Positions 29,374 through 38,400 of a DNA stretch of 55,059 nucleotides are shown here, piece after piece. The translations under genes were made by a program, and so were the position numbers. Location: positions 1-55,059 of the forward strand of contig JAMXAE010000003.1 of NCBI GenBank assembly GCA_024281695.1. Direction: 5' to 3'. Every line of letters begins with the position of its first letter. The stretch's first letter is position 1. Origin of the DNA: Nitrosomonas sp. (GTDB lineage: Bacteria > Pseudomonadota > Gammaproteobacteria > Burkholderiales > Nitrosomonadaceae). Below the pieces are notes generated by a model, which saw only the letters and a list, made by a program, of their open reading frames with translations, was not told the DNA's origin and did not search any database.

Positions 29374-30495
29374 TTAGAAGTTATCAAAGAGCGAATCAAA
29401 CTCAGGTTCTGGAATGTGGTAGCTTTTGAGCCATATTTTGAATTGTGTCACATCGCTAAATAGCCGTAAGTTATGCTGCATGCGGTTAATTTGAGTTCTG
29501 AGCATGCGGATGTCTGCATCGAGCAAAGTGGAGAAACGTTTGGGCGACAAGTGTTCATGCGGTGCAAGTCCAGTCATTCTCCTGATATCCATTTCCATTT
29601 GCTTCACTTTGTGTCTAAGTTCCGTGAGTTGATTTTGCAATATTGCGTTGTATTGTTTCAGGCGATCCTCGGCAATATGATTAATTCCCCTCTGATCAAT
29701 TCGTTCGATATTCATTTGTAATTCGAGCAACTGTAATAAATCTTTTTTGCCATAGGCGACGGTTACTTTTTGCATCAATTCAGTTTTGCGCATGCGTTCC
29801 ATCGGATCAAGTTCGCGGTCTGGGTGAAGTGCGGCCACCAGTTGTCGGTAGATTGTTTGAAGGGATTTGTTGGTAACGGCTTCCTCTTCTTTTTCACGGA
29901 CTTCTCTAGCCAATTGTTTGGCAGATTTTTTGCGTTTGGCGCGAAATTCCTCAGCTTGTTTCTGTTGTTCCTGCATTTTCTCCTTTAAGCGCGCCGCTGT
30001 TTCTTCTGGATTGGAGAAATCAAATTCATCATCATCTAATTCGACACCAAATTCCTTTTCAAACATGGATTTCAATAGCTCATCAGCCAATTCATTATTT
30101 TCCTGAATGGCATCATCATAATTGTGTCCACTGTAATAATCATAAATTGGCTTCAAATCGTCTCGTCCATGCTGACTGATGAGTTCTTCGCACAAGCTGG
30201 TAATGAGATATTCGATCTTATTTTGCTGGCTATGAGTGAATTTATGCGTGGTATATAAGTTGTCGAGCAGAGCAACCATTTCAGCTTGATGTGTACAAAA
30301 AGTATCCTGTAGCGGTGTCAGTTTGCTGACGATTTCCTGCTGGCATTTAGGAATCGTTTCCTGCCAGGTGGACAAAAGCTTGTTCTGAGCATCAATTTTT
30401 TGAATGAGCTCATTGAATTTCTTCTGCGCAGGGGAAAGATGAATCTGCTGCAGGGGTTCTTCAATGCAAATGGCTTTGGTTTTGGGATGTGGCAT
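29374..30495 (-). CDS. J-domain-containing protein
   Basis: A 373-residue cytoplasmic protein of unknown role. The N-terminal half is helical and acidic (EFGVELDDDEFDF), followed by a lysine/glutamate-rich coiled region. A J-domain core then sits in the middle: QTIYRQLVAALHPDRELDP, with the HPD tripeptide at about 224-226, and AYGKKDLLQLLELQ. A further coiled region ends the protein. I start at the ATG 30495 because the longest frame begins with TTG. The J motif implies stimulation of a DnaK-type ATPase; the client is unknown. It lies 39 bases after the NTF2-like gene, apparently in one operon with it and yaaA. Confidence 0.8.
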   Translation of the reverse strand: MPHPKTKAICIEEPLQQIHLSPAQKKFNELIQKIDAQNKLLSTWQETIPKCQQEIVSKLTPLQDTFCTHQAEMVALLDNLYTTHKFTHSQQNKIEYLITSLCEELISQHGRDDLKPIYDYYSGHNYDDAIQENNELADELLKSMFEKEFGVELDDDEFDFSNPEETAARLKEKMQEQQKQAEEFRAKRKKSAKQLAREVREKEEEAVTNKSLQTIYRQLVAALHPDRELDPMERMRKTELMQKVTVAYGKKDLLQLLELQMNIERIDQRGINHIAEDRLKQYNAILQNQLTELRHKVKQMEMDIRRMTGLAPHEHLSPKRFSTLLDADIRMLRTQINRMQHNLRLFSDVTQFKIWLKSYHIPEPEFDSLFDNF

Positions 30496-30534
30496 CACTT
30501 GGCGCAAGATGGGATAAAAACATTGGATTTTAAC

Positions 30535-30906
30535 CTAGTCATCTCCCTCTGGTTTGTAAACCCCGATATGTTTGATGAGGCCATCTAAATTGAAATAGAT
30601 GCGTTCCAGTCCCCGGCGTTGTACTGATTTGCCGGAAGCTGCATCCTTTCCTGTCATCATAAACGTGAATTCCACCCCGTCACCTTCAATGCTGCGATAT
30701 TCCCCGACTTTCCAGTAAGCATCTGGGAAACGCGTGAAGAAACTGAGCATCATGGCGTGAATAGCAGCACTGCCTTTATATTCGCCAAAGAAGTCGGAGC
30801 GGTAAGTGGCGTCATCGGCGAACAAAACTTTGATTAGCGCGAGATTATGCTGATTAGACAAAATGATGTAGTTTTGTGTGCGTTCAATCAGTTCTTTTGT
30901 GTGCAT
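30535..30906 (-). CDS. NTF2-like (SnoaL-type) protein
   Basis: A 123-residue protein. The pattern of a helix, ALIKVLFADDATYRSDFFGEYKG, then FFTRFPDAYWKVGEYRSIEGDGVEFTFMMTGKD fits the NTF2/SnoaL cone fold, which covers many small enzymes and binding proteins. The start at 30906 (MHTKELIERTQ) is chosen because the 43 upstream codons overlap the end of yaaA and look non-native; the ribosome-binding site is weak. Substrate unknown. It is the middle gene of yaaA - NTF2-like - J-domain. Confidence 0.7.
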   Translation of the reverse strand: MHTKELIERTQNYIILSNQHNLALIKVLFADDATYRSDFFGEYKGSAAIHAMMLSFFTRFPDAYWKVGEYRSIEGDGVEFTFMMTGKDAASGKSVQRRGLERIYFNLDGLIKHIGVYKPEGDD

Positions 30907-30949
30907 GGAGTGTTTGTTGTGTGTGTTTTGCGAGGCTAATGGTTGGCAA

Positions 30950-31732
30950 TTATGCCGATTCCGGTTCTGCGCGAGTGAAGATCCACGCATCCTGGCTACT
31001 GGAATCTTCACTGAACCGATAGCCGCCGATATCAAATTGCTTGATATCTTCAGGATTGGTCAGTTGGTTCTGAATAATATAACGACTCATCAAGCCACGC
31101 GCTTTCTTGGCGAAGAAGCTGATGATTTTATACACGCCGTTTTTCTCATCTTTAAAAACAGGCGTGATGATGCGCGCATTTAATTTATTTTTCTGTACGG
31201 ATTGGAAATATTCATTGGAAGCAAGATTGATCAAGACGTCTGATTTTTGCTTTTTTAAGTCCCGATTGAGTGATTGGGTGATTTGATCTCCCCAGAATTC
31301 ATATAAATTATTGCCGCGGGTATTCTTGAACTGGGTGCCCATTTCCAATCGATAAGCCTGCATCAGATCAAGAGGGCGCAACACGCCATACAACCCGGAG
31401 AGGATCCGTAAATGATCCTGAGCGAAAGACAATTCTGCCTCAGTCAGTGTATCGGCATCCAGGCCCGTGTAAACATCTCCTTTAAAAGCAAGAATCGCCT
31501 GTTTAGCGTTATTCGGGTTAAACGGTCGATTCCATGCAAAATAGCGATTGGAATTGAGGGTGGCCAGTTTGGGGCTGATCGACATCAGCTGGCCGATTTG
31601 ATCGGGGTCGAGTTTCCTGAGTTGATCGATTAATTGAGCTGAATCGTCGAGAAAATCAGGTGTAGTGTACATCTGGGTAGCGGGTAGTGTTTCAAAATCC
31701 AGTGTTTTCGCGGGTGAAATAACAATAATCAT
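30950..31732 (-). CDS. yaaA: Peroxide stress protein YaaA (DUF328)
   Basis: A 260-residue member of the YaaA family, which in E. coli limits free iron and DNA damage during peroxide stress. The start [13 protein letters not shown], the block [14 protein letters not shown] [30 protein letters not shown] and the [15 protein letters not shown] segment define the family. It is the first gene of a three-gene minus-strand run. I see no OxyR or Fur site upstream, but did not expect to be able to prove one by eye. Confidence 0.95.
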   Translation of the reverse strand: MIIVISPAKTLDFETLPATQMYTTPDFLDDSAQLIDQLRKLDPDQIGQLMSISPKLATLNSNRYFAWNRPFNPNNAKQAILAFKGDVYTGLDADTLTEAELSFAQDHLRILSGLYGVLRPLDLMQAYRLEMGTQFKNTRGNNLYEFWGDQITQSLNRDLKKQKSDVLINLASNEYFQSVQKNKLNARIITPVFKDEKNGVYKIISFFAKKARGLMSRYIIQNQLTNPEDIKQFDIGGYRFSEDSSSQDAWIFTRAEPESA

Positions 31733-32037
31733 TATTCAAATCCTGAAATATTGAAAATATTATCAGATTTATACCCTGAGTGATGGGGAGTACGGATAAA
31801 AGCGGTACTGATAACAAAGTATACTGTTGATGCGCGATGAAGGAATGCTGCGCTATATAGTTAATGTCGAGTTAGGACAGTTTCAGACTGAAGCTATAAG
31901 TTTGTTGGCTTGTGTGCAATCAAATGTGTGATAAATGTGTAATAGGCGCATATCGAATCTATTGCGTTGCCCCTGCAATTTATGGAGTGTGCGATCCCAT
32001 GATAGCATGCGCAAATATTCACAACCCTTGATCGAAA
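31733..32037. promoter_or_regulatory. Divergent region between yaaA and the M20 hydrolase gene
   Basis: About 305 bases with no supported gene; a minus-strand frame (31883-32200) runs antisense into the hydrolase gene and is not called. Promoters of both divergent units should be here, but I cannot place them. Confidence 0.35.
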
Positions 32038-33213
32038 ATGAACATGGTTCCAGAAATTCTAGCCCTGAATGCCGACATGTGCCGGTGGCGCAGGCAGATA
32101 CACCAGTATCCGGAAACTGCATTTGAAGAAATCGCAACAGCCCGGTTAATTGCTGAGCAATTGCAACAATCCGGTATCGAAGTGAATCACGGTTTGGCAA
32201 AAACCGGCATTGTCGGGATTTTGCGTCGTGGCAGTAGTATTAACAGCATTGCCCTGCGCGCCGATATGGATGCTCTCTTTATTCAAGAGCAAAACCAATT
32301 CGATTATGCCTCTCGTCATGGCGGTAAAATGCACGCCTGCGGTCATGATGGGCATTGCGCCATGCTGCTTGGCGCAGCTCATTATCTGGCTCGCCATGGC
32401 CATTTTGACGGCACGGTATATTTTGTTTTTCAGCCGGCGGAAGAATGCATGGCCGGTGCCTACCAAATGATCAGCGAAGGCTTATTCGAGCAATTTCCCG
32501 CGCAACGGGTTTTCGGTATGCATAATTTTCCGGATATTCCAGTCGGTCATTTCGCCGTTAAAACCGGGCCCATGATGGCGTCGTTCGACTGCTTTGAAAT
32601 CAACTTAAAAGGCCAAGCCACTCACGCCGCCATGCCGCATCTCGGCAACGATGTGTTGGTCGCAGCGGCGCATTTGATCACCCAAATGCAAACTATTGTC
32701 AGTCGCCAGATCGATCCGGCCGATGCTGCTGTGGTCAGTATTACCCAAATTCATGGCGGCAATACCTGGAATGCATTACCGGATTCCGCTGTGGTGCGCG
32801 GAACATTCCGCAATTTCAAAAATTCCGTGCGCGCGCAGCTGGAACAAAGTATCGGTCGTCTTGCCCAGAGTGTCGCACAGGGTTTCAGACTGCATGCCGA
32901 TGTTTGTTTTAATCCCGAAAATCCAGGCTATCCGGTCACGATCAACAGCCCGGATGAGACCGCCAGCGCGATCCGCGCCGCAATTGAAGTTGCTGGCGTC
33001 GACTGTGTTAATACCGCTCCGACCCCCAGCATGGGTGCCGAGGATTTCGCGTTTATGCTGCAGCAGAAACCGGGTTGTTATATCTGGATTGGTAATGGCG
33101 GTTCGCAAGGTAATTGTCTGCTGCATAATCCGAATTACGATTTTAACGATGAGATCTTGCCGCTTGGTGCCGCATATTGGGTTAAGTTGGTGGAGAATGA
33201 GTTGCCTGGGTAA
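32038..33213 (+). CDS. M20 family metal-dependent amidohydrolase (hippurate hydrolase-like)
   Basis: A 391-residue amidohydrolase of the HipO/IAA-amino-acid hydrolase class. Metal ligands are in HACGHDGH (about 99-106), PAEE (about 134-137), MHNFPD and, near the end, LLHNPNYDF; the catalytic aspartate is in LRADMDAL. These enzymes cleave N-acyl amino acids or similar amides; the substrate here cannot be told. No signal peptide. The codon use looks more G+C-rich than in the upstream 30 kb. No clear Shine-Dalgarno precedes the ATG, and a second ATG lies two codons in. Confidence 0.9.
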   Translation: MNMVPEILALNADMCRWRRQIHQYPETAFEEIATARLIAEQLQQSGIEVNHGLAKTGIVGILRRGSSINSIALRADMDALFIQEQNQFDYASRHGGKMHACGHDGHCAMLLGAAHYLARHGHFDGTVYFVFQPAEECMAGAYQMISEGLFEQFPAQRVFGMHNFPDIPVGHFAVKTGPMMASFDCFEINLKGQATHAAMPHLGNDVLVAAAHLITQMQTIVSRQIDPADAAVVSITQIHGGNTWNALPDSAVVRGTFRNFKNSVRAQLEQSIGRLAQSVAQGFRLHADVCFNPENPGYPVTINSPDETASAIRAAIEVAGVDCVNTAPTPSMGAEDFAFMLQQKPGCYIWIGNGGSQGNCLLHNPNYDFNDEILPLGAAYWVKLVENELPG

Positions 33214-33468
33214 GCCTGAATCATCTATTTGAATTGACCTGTCGCTTCGTGAAGAACTTTGTAACTACTGAGGGCTCTGCATTATTTGAAGTTTGGAAGT
33301 ATCGTTTGTCGAGGCCAACTACCAGATACGATTGCAAGCTGTTCCTCAGTGATGTCAGGTATTTTTCCAATGAGTGGAAACTGCACGCAATTTGAAAATA
33401 ATGTCGCCAGTTATGACATAATCAAATCAATCAAGTATTACTAACAGTCAATTTCAACATAATTAATC

Positions 33469-33963
33469 ATGGATGTTTTTAAGTCTAAAATCGACAAATG
33501 GATATTGATCTGCTTTGCGCTATCCTTACTTGCCTGTTTGCTCGGTACCTCAGTCATGATCAAAGTGGGCGGGACTGCCAATTATGTGATCGCCGCGGTC
33601 ATCTTGATCATTGGCGCAGGCTTCCCGGCTTGGATATTGACTTCGACCAAGTATGTGGTGGGTGATGGCAATCTCAAAATAATCAGCGGTCCGTTTTCAT
33701 GGAACATTCCGATTCAATCGATTACTTCCATTCAGGAAACCCAAACCGCAATCACTAGCCCGGCGTTGTCATTCGATCGCCTGGAGATTACTTACGGCGA
33801 AGGCAAAGCCATTCTCGTCTCACCGGAAGATAAAGCTACATTCATACGGAAGTTAGGCAAAGAGAAACTAATAGCGCCTGGCAAGAACGCCCAGCAACAA
33901 GCGACTGATAAAATTTCCAAAACCAGCCACAAGAAAAGCAAAAGAAATCAACAGGATTACTGA
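33469..33963 (+). CDS. Membrane protein with bacterial PH-like domain
   Basis: A 164-residue protein. Two membrane helices (about 12-34 and 38-58) lead into a small beta-rich domain with TKYVVGDGNLKIISGPFSWNIPI and LEITYGEGKAILVSPEDKATFI, typical of the DUF1200/bacterial PH-domain group. The C-terminus is very lysine-rich. Function unknown; such domains occur in membrane-stress and transport contexts. It is a lone gene followed by a clear terminator. Confidence 0.75.
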   Translation: MDVFKSKIDKWILICFALSLLACLLGTSVMIKVGGTANYVIAAVILIIGAGFPAWILTSTKYVVGDGNLKIISGPFSWNIPIQSITSIQETQTAITSPALSFDRLEITYGEGKAILVSPEDKATFIRKLGKEKLIAPGKNAQQQATDKISKTSHKKSKRNQQDY

Positions 33964-33998
33964 GGTAGTTTTGTGTCAAGCGGCAAAATAGATTTCAT

Positions 33999-34030
33999 AG
34001 CATCCCTTTTGGGATGCTTCAATTTTTAAT
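33999..34030 (+). terminator. Terminator after the PH-domain gene
   Basis: AGCATCCC (33999-34006) and GGGATGCT (34011-34018) form a perfect 8-bp stem with a TTTT loop, followed by TCAATTTTTAA. It lies 35 bases after the stop codon. Confidence 0.75.
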
Positions 34031-34126
34031 GTTCAGCCTCTGAATCCATTCCCTAATTCGCATCACGTGCTTGTTGACATCGGCAATCTGCACCTGAATT
34101 TTCTGGCGATCCGGACCTGATAGCGC
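34019..34126 (-). pseudogene. Divergent remnant of a second mfd 3' end
   Basis: Read on the minus strand from 34126, this piece encodes about 32 residues closely matching the last residues of the intact Mfd (35416-38871). It has ALSGPDR, then IADVNKHVMRI, where intact Mfd has SLSGQDR, then IEDVNKRVMRI; about 20 of 31 aligned residues are identical by my count. The open frame runs on to a stop at 34019-34021. The DNA is only about 70 percent alike by eye, so it is not a recent copy. Nothing Mfd-like lies upstream of 34127, where the transposase region begins. I infer the tail of a lost or displaced mfd allele. Confidence 0.75.
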
Positions 34127-34156
34127 GTTGGTTGGGGGGTGCAAGCTCAATCCAAC
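34127..34156 (-). repeat. Possible degenerate second REP
   Basis: A G-rich stretch with GTTGG and CCAAC ends lies just 3' of the broken transposase, where a second REP would be expected. The arms pair poorly, so this is only a candidate. Confidence 0.25.
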
Positions 34157-34159
34157 TTT

Positions 34160-34698
34160 TCACCGCTCGCCATAACTGCCTTCATTACTGTTATCAATAT
34201 AACCGCCCCAGTCACTCGAAATGATCCCAGTCTTGTGTACCGGTGAATGCTTGAATAAGGCCATTCGCTTGCCTGATGGATGCCTCCATTTTTTTATCGG
34301 ATTGTAATGAATGTAATCGACATGCCGCTCAAAATTATTTTCGTTACGAATCAGATGCTCCCAATACCAACTTTGCCAGATTCCACGCTCGCCTTTGGAA
34401 ATCCGGCTGGCATTGCGGTGTTCGTTCATGGCGATTCTTCGTGAGAAGCCCGATTTGATCAGCATCCATCGCGTTGAAAAATCCGCATCGTTAGGCGGTA
34501 AAGTCCATATCGTATCGCATGCAAATGATCCGGCAACACGACGAATGCATCGATTTGAAAGGGATGCCGTTGCTTCACCGTTCTGACAGCTTCGCGCAAA
34601 ATTTCCACATGATCCAATAACAAACGCAGGTGACGTTGGGCAAGATTGACCGTAAAGAAATAGGTTCCGCCTTTTACATCGGTGCGCCGGTATCGCAT
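34160..34698 (-). pseudogene. REP-associated tyrosine transposase (RAYT), frameshifted
   Basis: The two frames together rebuild a Y1/HuH transposase of the RAYT group. The N-terminal part (MRYRRTDVKGGTYFFTVNLA to VVLPDHLHAI) carries the HLH metal site; the C-terminal part has KSGFSRRI, RGIWQSWYWEHLIR and HVDYIHYNP with the catalytic-type tyrosine. A tandem duplication of five bases (TATCG at 34508-34512 and 34513-34517) shifts the frame immediately after DHLHAI. Reading past it restores WTLPPNDADFSTRWMLIKSG. A second shift at a T7 run (34289-34295) and a compensating one near 34230-34243 scramble the stretch that should read SEWPYSSIHRY. It is clearly inactive. Confidence 0.85.
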
Positions 34699-34740
34699 GG
34701 TTGCTTATTTTCTCATGCCAGATGACAGCATTAAATTTAT

Positions 34741-34770
34741 GTTGGGGTTCGCAGGCTTACCCCAACCTAC
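34741..34770 (-). repeat. REP hairpin with GTAG tetranucleotide
   Basis: GTTGGGGT (34741-34748) and ACCCCAAC (34759-34766) form a perfect 8-bp stem with a 10-base loop. On the minus strand the hairpin is preceded directly by GTAG (34767-34770), the tetranucleotide that marks RAYT-mobilised REPs. It lies 43 bases upstream of the RAYT start on the same strand. Confidence 0.75.
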
Positions 34771-34775
34771 CGTGC

Positions 34776-35282
34776 TTAATTTATGGTGGTGAACGGTCTA
34801 CTGCATTGCTTGAAAATAGTTTCAGCGTCATCATTGACATTTGGTATTCTGATAATAGTTCCGTCACCTTTCAATGAGCATGGATATCTACCGCTCCAGG
34901 TGGCAGCTTCTGAAAGCAGTGACAAAGACAATTCGTATTTTTGGAGAAGCTCTTCATCAACGAGTTTTGCTAGCTTCACTAGATCATGAGTCTTCAATTC
35001 GATGGGAAATTCGGCTACTGGATACCAATCATCTCCATAAGGTACACCAAATTTCTTAAAGGTCAAAATGGCTTTGAAAAGATTCTCTATACAGAAGCCA
35101 TAAAGCATTGTGGCGACGTGCTCAAGGTCGCCTTTTTCACATGGATCAATCAATACTTCTGCGCGCTCTCGCGTACACCGCGCTGCTGCAAGCAACGATC
35201 TCGAGTGTTTAAACCATGCCAAAGGATTGCTAACCTTTTCAGCAAATATTCCAGCAATTTCGTCGAAATTGTCTTCGCTCAT
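34776..35282 (-). CDS. HEPN-like helical protein
   Basis: A 168-residue protein with no membrane segment. The central ATMLYGFCIENLFKAIL helix, the ELKTHDLVKLAKLVDEE segment (about 95-111) and SEAATWSGRYPCS (about 123-135) resemble HEPN-domain proteins. The toxin-type R-x4-6-H ribonuclease motif is not evident, and no nucleotidyltransferase partner is adjacent, so I do not call it a toxin. It is more AT-rich than mfd. It lies between mfd and the REP/RAYT remnant, and an operator-like palindrome is 29 bases upstream. The start ATG has no good ribosome-binding site. Confidence 0.6.
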   Translation of the reverse strand: MSEDNFDEIAGIFAEKVSNPLAWFKHSRSLLAAARCTRERAEVLIDPCEKGDLEHVATMLYGFCIENLFKAILTFKKFGVPYGDDWYPVAEFPIELKTHDLVKLAKLVDEELLQKYELSLSLLSEAATWSGRYPCSLKGDGTIIRIPNVNDDAETIFKQCSRPFTTIN

Positions 35283-35310
35283 TTCGTATGCATCAATTAG
35301 ACTTAAAAAA

Positions 35311-35330
35311 TGATGTAATAGAATACATCA
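35311..35330. promoter_or_regulatory. Operator-like inverted repeat upstream of the HEPN gene
   Basis: TGATGTA (35311-35317) and TACATCA (35324-35330) are perfect inverted arms separated by six bases, 29 bases before the HEPN-like start codon. Spacing and symmetry fit a dimeric repressor site, but no regulator is adjacent. Confidence 0.45.
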
Positions 35331-35415
35331 AGATTAAAATTAATTTGCAAAATCAATTAGTAATAATCATTCTATTTAATCTTCATAAGCTGCTAGAAAA
35401 CCTATTCTCATCACC

Positions 35416-38400
35416 TCACTCCAACTTCTGTACTAACTCTTTAATCCGCATCACTCGCTTATTCACATCCTCAATCTTTACCAGGATTTTCAACCGGTCC
35501 TGGCCGGAGAGTGAGTATTCGCGGCTGCTTTGGATCAGTTGGATGATTTTGAGCGGGTCGATGGGCGGATTGGGGATGAATTGCACTTGGATGCTGTCGG
35601 CGCTGGCGTCGATGCGCATGATGCCAAGCGGTTTGGCGGCGATGCGCAAACGATGGCAATCAAGCAAGGCGCGGGTTGGATCGGGCAGCAAGCCAAAACG
35701 GTCGACTAACTCACGCTGCATGTCATCGAGTTGTTCGTCATCATTGCAATTGGCCATGCGCTTATACAGTACCAAGCGTTCATGAATGTCATGGCAATAG
35801 TCATCTGGCAGTAATGTGGGTACATGCAAATTGATTTCAGTGGCAATGCCCAGTGGGTGCTGCATGTCCGGTTCACGGCCTTCTTTTAACGATTTGATGG
35901 CAGTATCCAGCATGGAGCTGTACAGGCTGAAGCCGATTTCCTGCATTTCACCGCTTTGTGATTCGCTCAGAACCGCACCTGCGCCGCGAATTTCCAGATC
36001 GTGCATGGCGAGAAAAAAGCCGGAGCCGAGTTCTTCCATGGCCTGGATGGCTTCCAGGCGTTTCTTGGCTTGCGAGCCGAGCGCTTCTTCATCCGGTGTG
36101 AGCAGATAGGCATAAGCCTGGTGGTGCGAGCGCCCCACCCTGCCGCGTAACTGGTGCAACTGCGCCAAGCCGAATTTATGCGCGTTATTGATGATGATGG
36201 TGTTGGCGCTGGGGATGTCAATGCCGGTTTCAATGATGGTGGTACATAGCAGGATATTGAAACGCTGCTGATAAAAATCCCGCATGACATGCTCCAAATC
36301 GCGCTCACGCATTTGTCCGTGGGCAATATTGATGCGTGCTTCGGGCAACAAGCCGGAAAGTTTTTCATACATCAACTGAATGGTGCTGACTTCATTATGC
36401 AGGAAATAAATCTGTCCGCCGCGTTTCAGTTCGCGCAGGCAGGCTTCACGAATGATGCCCATGGAAAAACTGCTGACAAAGGTGCGAATGGCAAGGCGGC
36501 GCTGCGGTGCGGTAGCGATGATGGAGAAATCGCGCAAGCCTTCCAGCGACATCGCCAATGTGCGTGGAATCGGCGTGGCGGTGAGTGTCAGCACATCCAC
36601 TTCTGCGCGTATCTTTTTGAGTTGCTCCTTTTGCCGCACACCAAACCGGTGTTCTTCGTCAATAATAACCAGGCCCAGATTCTTAAAATGAACATCTTTT
36701 TGGATCAACTTGTGCGTGCCGATGATGATGTCGATTTCCCCTTTGGCTAAACCAGCGAGCGCTTGTGTTTGTTCCTTGGCAGAGCGGAAACGCGACAACT
36801 CAGCAATTTTCACCGGCCACTGATCGGCAATCAAACCAAAGCGATCCGAGAAATTTTGGAAATGTTGTTCGGCCAGCAACGTAGTGGGAACCAGCACGGC
36901 TACTTGCTTGCCATCGGCTACTGCAATAAAGGCGGCGCGTAATGCCACTTCAGTTTTGCCGAACCCGACATCACCACAAATCAGACGATCCATTGGTTTG
37001 CCGGAGGTGAGATCTGCAATCACGGCTTTGATCGCCGCCGCTTGATCAGCGGTTTCCTCAAAACCGAATCCCTCAGCAAAAGCATCATAGTCGTGCGGGC
37101 TAAGTCTAAAGGCGTGACCTTCGCGGGCGGCGCGCTGAGCGTACAGATTCAGCAATTCTGCTGCCGTGTCGCGCACTTGCTGCATGGCCTTGCGTTTGGC
37201 TTTGTCCCACTGACCGCTGCCCAACTTGTGCAGTGGTGCGGATTCCGGAGCAGCGCCGCTGTAACGTCCGATCAGATACAGTTGTGAAACCGGCACGTAC
37301 AGTTTGTCGCCACCTTCATATTCCAGTGACAAAAATTCACTCAATTCGCCTGGCGCACCTTCGCCTACGTCCATGCTGACCAAGCCCAGATAACGACCAA
37401 TGCCATGCTGCTCATGCACTACCGGATCGCCCGGTTTGATTTCAGACAAATCACGCAGAATATTATCGGTGGACGTGGTTTTGCGCGCTTCACGTTCGCG
37501 CCGACCATACACATGAGTCGAATACAGTTCGCTTTCCGTGATAAAAGCGATTTGTGCCGATTCCAGAATAAAGCCGGCGTGCAATGGCGCGACACTGAGC
37601 GTAAAGGATTGGGGGCTATCCAGAAATTGCGCGTAATCCTGACAGTTGCCCGGATGCAGATCGTACTGATGCAGGTATTCAGCGATGAGTTCGCGTCTTC
37701 CCATGCTTTCAGCCAGCAGCAGAACACGCCCGCCGGATTGGCTAAATCGACTCACCAAAGCAGCCAGTTTTTCCAGCGGATTCTCTGCGTGTCGATTGAC
37801 CTGAACCGATGGCAAGGGACTGGATGATTTAGGAGCGGCCAGTTTGACATCTGATCCGTTGGATAAGATTTCAATGCGCGCGTAGGGTTTGAGTTTGCCA
37901 AAGAAAATGTCGCTGGATAGAAACAAGTCATGAGGCGGTAACAATGGCCGATCAATATCAGCGCGTAACAATTGATAGCGGGATTGGGTATCGCGCCAGA
38001 ATTCATCGATGATGGGTCGCACATCCCGATGCAGGCAGAGTAAAGTGTTTTCCGGCAAATAGTCGAATAAGGTGGCAGTCTGTTCAAAAAACAGCGGCAG
38101 ATAATATTCAATGCCAGCGGGAGTCATGCCTTTGCTGATATCTTTATAGATCTGTTTCTTGGTGGGATCGCCCTCGAATTTTTCGCGAAAATTGCCCCGG
38201 AAGCAGGTGCGGCCGGCTTCATCCAATGGAAACTCACGCGCGGGCAGCAAGCGGATTTCATTGACTGGATAAATGCTGCGCTGGGTATCGACATCGAATG
38301 TGCGGATGGTATCGATTTCATTATCGAGTAGATCGATGCGGTAAGGCAGTGGACTGCCCATAGGAAACAAGTCAATCAATCCTCCACGCACGCTGTATTC

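Noticed and set aside
31883..32200. 105-codon minus-strand frame upstream of and overlapping the M20 gene
   Set aside because: Partly antisense to a well-supported gene, with no recognisable domain.
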